Shown: positions 61,851 through 64,000 of the stretch, piece after piece
Position numbering within the stretch: position 1 is the stretch's first letter
Layout of the letters: every line of letters starts with the position of its first letter
NCBI RefSeq assembly: GCF_900115845.1
Contig: NZ_FOXX01000011.1
Coordinates: 1 to 64,000, forward strand
Length of the DNA stretch: 64,000 nucleotides
From: Priestia endophytica DSM 13796
Lineage (GTDB): Bacteria > Bacillota > Bacilli > Bacillales > Bacillaceae_H
Reading direction: 5' to 3'
Translations under genes and position numbers: made by a program
The notes under the pieces: model-generated
Database searches by the model: none
The model's input: only the letters and a program-made list of their open reading frames with translations
Told to the model about the DNA's origin: nothing

Positions 61851-61920
61851 TAAGTTTTAACAAAAAAATCCCACTATTTAATATCCAAATAACCCCATTA
61901 ATATAAGATTTAACATTTTA

Positions 61921-61938
61921 TTTGGTATAGACAACTAT
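61921..61938. promoter_or_regulatory. NagR (dre) operator upstream of nagP
   Basis: TTTGGTATAGACAACTAT carries the same GGTATAGACAACTA core as the nagA-side site but in the opposite orientation, about 55 bp before the nagP ATG. Two sites in opposite orientation let one repressor silence both divergent units. Confidence 0.82.
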
Positions 61939-61965
61939 ATATTGATTGTGGTAGTATGAGGCAAA

Positions 61966-61979
61966 GAAAACGCTTTAAA
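61966..61979. promoter_or_regulatory. cre-like CcpA site before nagP
   Basis: AGAAAACGCTTTAA matches the cre consensus at 12 of 14 positions and lies immediately before the nagP ribosome binding site, where CcpA could block transcription. Confidence 0.5.
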
Positions 61980-61992
61980 AGGAGATAAAAAC

Positions 61993-63888
61993 ATGTTGAA
62001 TTTTCTACAACGTATTGGTAAAGCCTTAATGTTACCAATTGCAGTATTACCAGCTGCAGCTTTGTTACTTCGTTTGGGTCAGGATGATCTACTAGACATT
62101 CCCTTTATGTCACAGGCTGGGGATGCTATCTTTGCCAACTTAGCATTATTGTTCACCCTTGGTATTGCCGTTGGGTTATCTAAAGATGGTAGTGGTGCAG
62201 CTGCACTTGCTGGGGTTGTTGGTTACTTTGTATTAACAAATGGAACAGCTGCTATTGATAAAGAGATAGATATGGATGTTTTAGGTGGAATTATCTCAGG
62301 GATTACAGCTGGTTTATTATATAATCGTTTTTCAAATATTAAACTTCCAGAATGGCTTGGTTTTTTTGCAGGAAAGCGTTTTGTTCCTATTATTACGTCA
62401 GTAGTAATGTTAGTACTTGCAGCTATTTTTGGAGTAGTATGGCCTCCAGTTCAAGAGTTAATCAATAATATTGGTAATTGGATTACAGGAGCTGGAGCAC
62501 TAGGGGCTGGAGTATATGGACTTCTAAATCGTTTATTACTTCCAGTTGGACTGCACCATGTATTAAACAGTTTAGTTTGGTTTGTATTTGGAGAGTATAA
62601 TGGAGCAACTGGGGATATTAATCGCTTCTTCGCAGGGGATCCTACAGCAGGGCCATTCATGACAGGTTTCTTCCCAGTTATGATGTTTGGTTTACCAGCA
62701 GCAGCTCTTGCAATGATTGCAGCTGCGAAGAAAGAAAAAAGAAAAGCAGTTACAGGTATGTTAGCTGGATTAGCTCTTACTTCCTTTTTAACAGGAATCA
62801 CAGAACCAATAGAATTTTTATTTATGTTTATAGCACCGCTCTTATATGTACTTCATGCTATCCTAACAGGAATCTCAATGGCAGTTGCTGTGATGTTAGG
62901 TATTCATCACGGCTTTGGCTTTTCAGCAGGAGCAATTGATTACTTCTTGAACTTTGGTATCGCTCAAAAGCCGTTATTGTTAGCGGGAATCGGCGTTATT
63001 TATGCTATTATTTACTTTGTTATATTCTATACCTTAATCAAAGCGTTAAATATCCAAACACCAGGTCGTGAAGAAGATGAAGAAATAGAGGAAACTGTAG
63101 ATTCTGATTCAACAACAGGCGATAAATATGTAGATATGGCATCTTATTTTATTAAAGATTTAGGTGGAAAAGAAAACTTAACGACTATTGATAACTGTGC
63201 AACACGTTTACGTTTGCAAGTTGCAGACACATCCAAAATTAATGAGTCTAACCTAAAGCGCCACGGAGCTCGAGGTTTAATGAAATTAGGAAAAACAAAT
63301 GTACAAGTTATCGTAGGTACAGATGTTGAATTTGTTGCTGATGCAATGAAACAATTAGTTGAATCTGGAGCAGCAACGATCAATGTCTCTAAAGAAAATG
63401 AACAAGAACGTTCCGAAGTAGACACAGCTGACACAACACAGGTTGAGTTTGTTCTGCCATTTGAAGGAACTGTAAAACCTCTTGGTGAAGTAGAAGATGA
63501 AGTATTTTCTTCTAAAATGATGGGGGATGGGTTTGCTATTGACCCAGTTAGTAATACACTAGTTTCTCCGATAGAAGGAGAGGTAATGAGCATCTTTCCA
63601 ACGAAGCATGCTATTGGTTTAAAAGCGAACAATGGATTAGAAATACTCATTCATGTTGGTTTGGATACAGTAAAGTTAAATGGGGAAGGATTTAAAGCGC
63701 TTGTTCAGGAAGGACAGCATATAACGAAAGAAACACCGCTGTTAGAAATTGATTTAGAGTATGTAAAAAAACATGCACCTTCTATTACAACGCCAATTAT
63801 CTTCACAAACTTATCAGAGGGTAAAGAAGTAAAACTTAATAAGTCTGGTTATCAGAAACAAGGTACTCCTGATGTTATTAAGTTTTAA
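61993..63888 (+). CDS. nagP: N-acetylglucosamine PTS transporter, EIICBA
   Basis: This 631-residue phosphotransferase permease imports and phosphorylates GlcNAc to GlcNAc-6-P. An EIIC domain of about ten membrane segments (residues 1-355; RIGKALMLPIAVLPAAALLL, GITEPIEFLFMF) is followed by EIIB (about 380-465) with the phosphorylated Cys402 in TTIDNCATRLRL, and EIIA (about 490-620) with His554 in EILIHVGLDTVKLNG. Domain order and length match B. subtilis NagP. AAAAGGAGAT ribosome binding site. It is divergent from nagABR and under the shared dre sites and a cre-like box. Confidence 0.95.
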   Translation: MLNFLQRIGKALMLPIAVLPAAALLLRLGQDDLLDIPFMSQAGDAIFANLALLFTLGIAVGLSKDGSGAAALAGVVGYFVLTNGTAAIDKEIDMDVLGGIISGITAGLLYNRFSNIKLPEWLGFFAGKRFVPIITSVVMLVLAAIFGVVWPPVQELINNIGNWITGAGALGAGVYGLLNRLLLPVGLHHVLNSLVWFVFGEYNGATGDINRFFAGDPTAGPFMTGFFPVMMFGLPAAALAMIAAAKKEKRKAVTGMLAGLALTSFLTGITEPIEFLFMFIAPLLYVLHAILTGISMAVAVMLGIHHGFGFSAGAIDYFLNFGIAQKPLLLAGIGVIYAIIYFVIFYTLIKALNIQTPGREEDEEIEETVDSDSTTGDKYVDMASYFIKDLGGKENLTTIDNCATRLRLQVADTSKINESNLKRHGARGLMKLGKTNVQVIVGTDVEFVADAMKQLVESGAATINVSKENEQERSEVDTADTTQVEFVLPFEGTVKPLGEVEDEVFSSKMMGDGFAIDPVSNTLVSPIEGEVMSIFPTKHAIGLKANNGLEILIHVGLDTVKLNGEGFKALVQEGQHITKETPLLEIDLEYVKKHAPSITTPIIFTNLSEGKEVKLNKSGYQKQGTPDVIKF

Positions 63889-63914
63889 ACCATCCACTCA
63901 ATATTAAGGACAAG

Positions 63915-63958
63915 AGGCATAAACCTTTAAAAGAAAATAAAGGTTTATGCCTTTTTTT
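63915..63958 (+). terminator. Intrinsic terminator after nagP
   Basis: AGGCATAAACCTTT and AAAGGTTTATGCCT form a perfect 14-bp stem with a ten-base loop and seven T residues. Confidence 0.92.
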
Positions 63959-64000
63959 CATTTTTATAAGGTTAATCAAACTGAATAAAGTATATGCTGA

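Noticed and set aside
63144-63650. A 168-codon minus-strand frame opposite nagP
   Set aside because: It is a shadow of the EIIB/EIIA coding sequence, which has intact phosphorylation sites on the plus strand.

Overview
The window comes from a low-GC Gram-positive endospore-former of the Bacillaceae, most like the Priestia/Bacillus megaterium group. The evidence is strong AGGAGG ribosome binding sites, frequent TTG/GTG starts, many T-tailed intrinsic terminators, CcpA-type cre sites, and a gene set (pucR/pucI/pucF/pucG/pucH, iolTIGH, nagABRP, YugP, YitT, YwqG, DUF2935, DUF3231) whose nearest recognisable relatives are in Bacillus subtilis and its kin. This looks like chromosomal DNA. The only mobile DNA seen is the end of one IS3-family element at the left edge.

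Layout. 1-332: the left end of an IS3-type element, running out of the window. 359-1414: an HxlR-type regulator and an azoreductase; a paralogous azoreductase lies at 53131. 1746-4283: a dicarboxylate symporter and a pyruvyltransferase-like stress protein. 4333-15304: a purine (allantoin) catabolism island, with pucI and pucR on the minus strand and allantoate amidohydrolase, ureidoglycine aminotransferase, an NCS2 permease, an amidase, a FAH-family enzyme and allantoinase on the plus strand. It imports allantoin and takes it to allantoate and ureidoglycine; no uricase genes are present here. 15725-18415: the most unusual gene, a long right-handed parallel beta-helix fused to a CbxX/SpoVK-type AAA+ domain whose catalytic positions are substituted. 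18596-31521: mostly single genes (aminotransferase, AraC regulator, PAS-GGDEF-EAL protein, YwqG, paired membrane proteins, endonuclease VIII, galE, YitT, an NlpC/P60 protein with Ser in place of the catalytic Cys) followed by a two-component system.

33286-47014: a glutamine-amidotransferase-like hydrolase, a phosphoesterase, a DUF3231 protein, then two sugar-metabolism modules. The first is a pair of Gfo/Idh/MocA dehydrogenases with a divergent RpiR regulator. The second is a compact inositol module (AraC regulator, iolT transporter with two upstream cre sites, iolI, iolG, iolH) without the iolABCDE catabolic genes. 47471-49910: NADP-type glutamate dehydrogenase with a divergent GltC-like LysR regulator and a 17-bp palindrome between them. 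50155-52614: a MerR regulator, YugP protease and a CorC/CNNM-type membrane protein. 53131-58127: azoreductase, a MetE-C-like methyltransferase, an excisionase-like HTH protein and a large TPR protein that resembles a dynamin-like GTPase without its P-loop. 58261-63888: the GlcNAc regulon, with nagA-nagB-nagR-SIS on the minus strand, nagP on the plus strand and two NagR (dre) operators between.

The main themes are scavenging of nitrogen and carbon (allantoin, inositol, amino sugars, glutamate synthesis) and several proteins that keep an enzyme fold but have lost key catalytic residues: the AAA+ fusion, the NlpC/P60 protein, the TPR/dynamin-like protein and, less certainly, the histidine kinase and the Nei zinc finger. 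All functional calls rest on reading the translated sequences and family knowledge; no database search was run.
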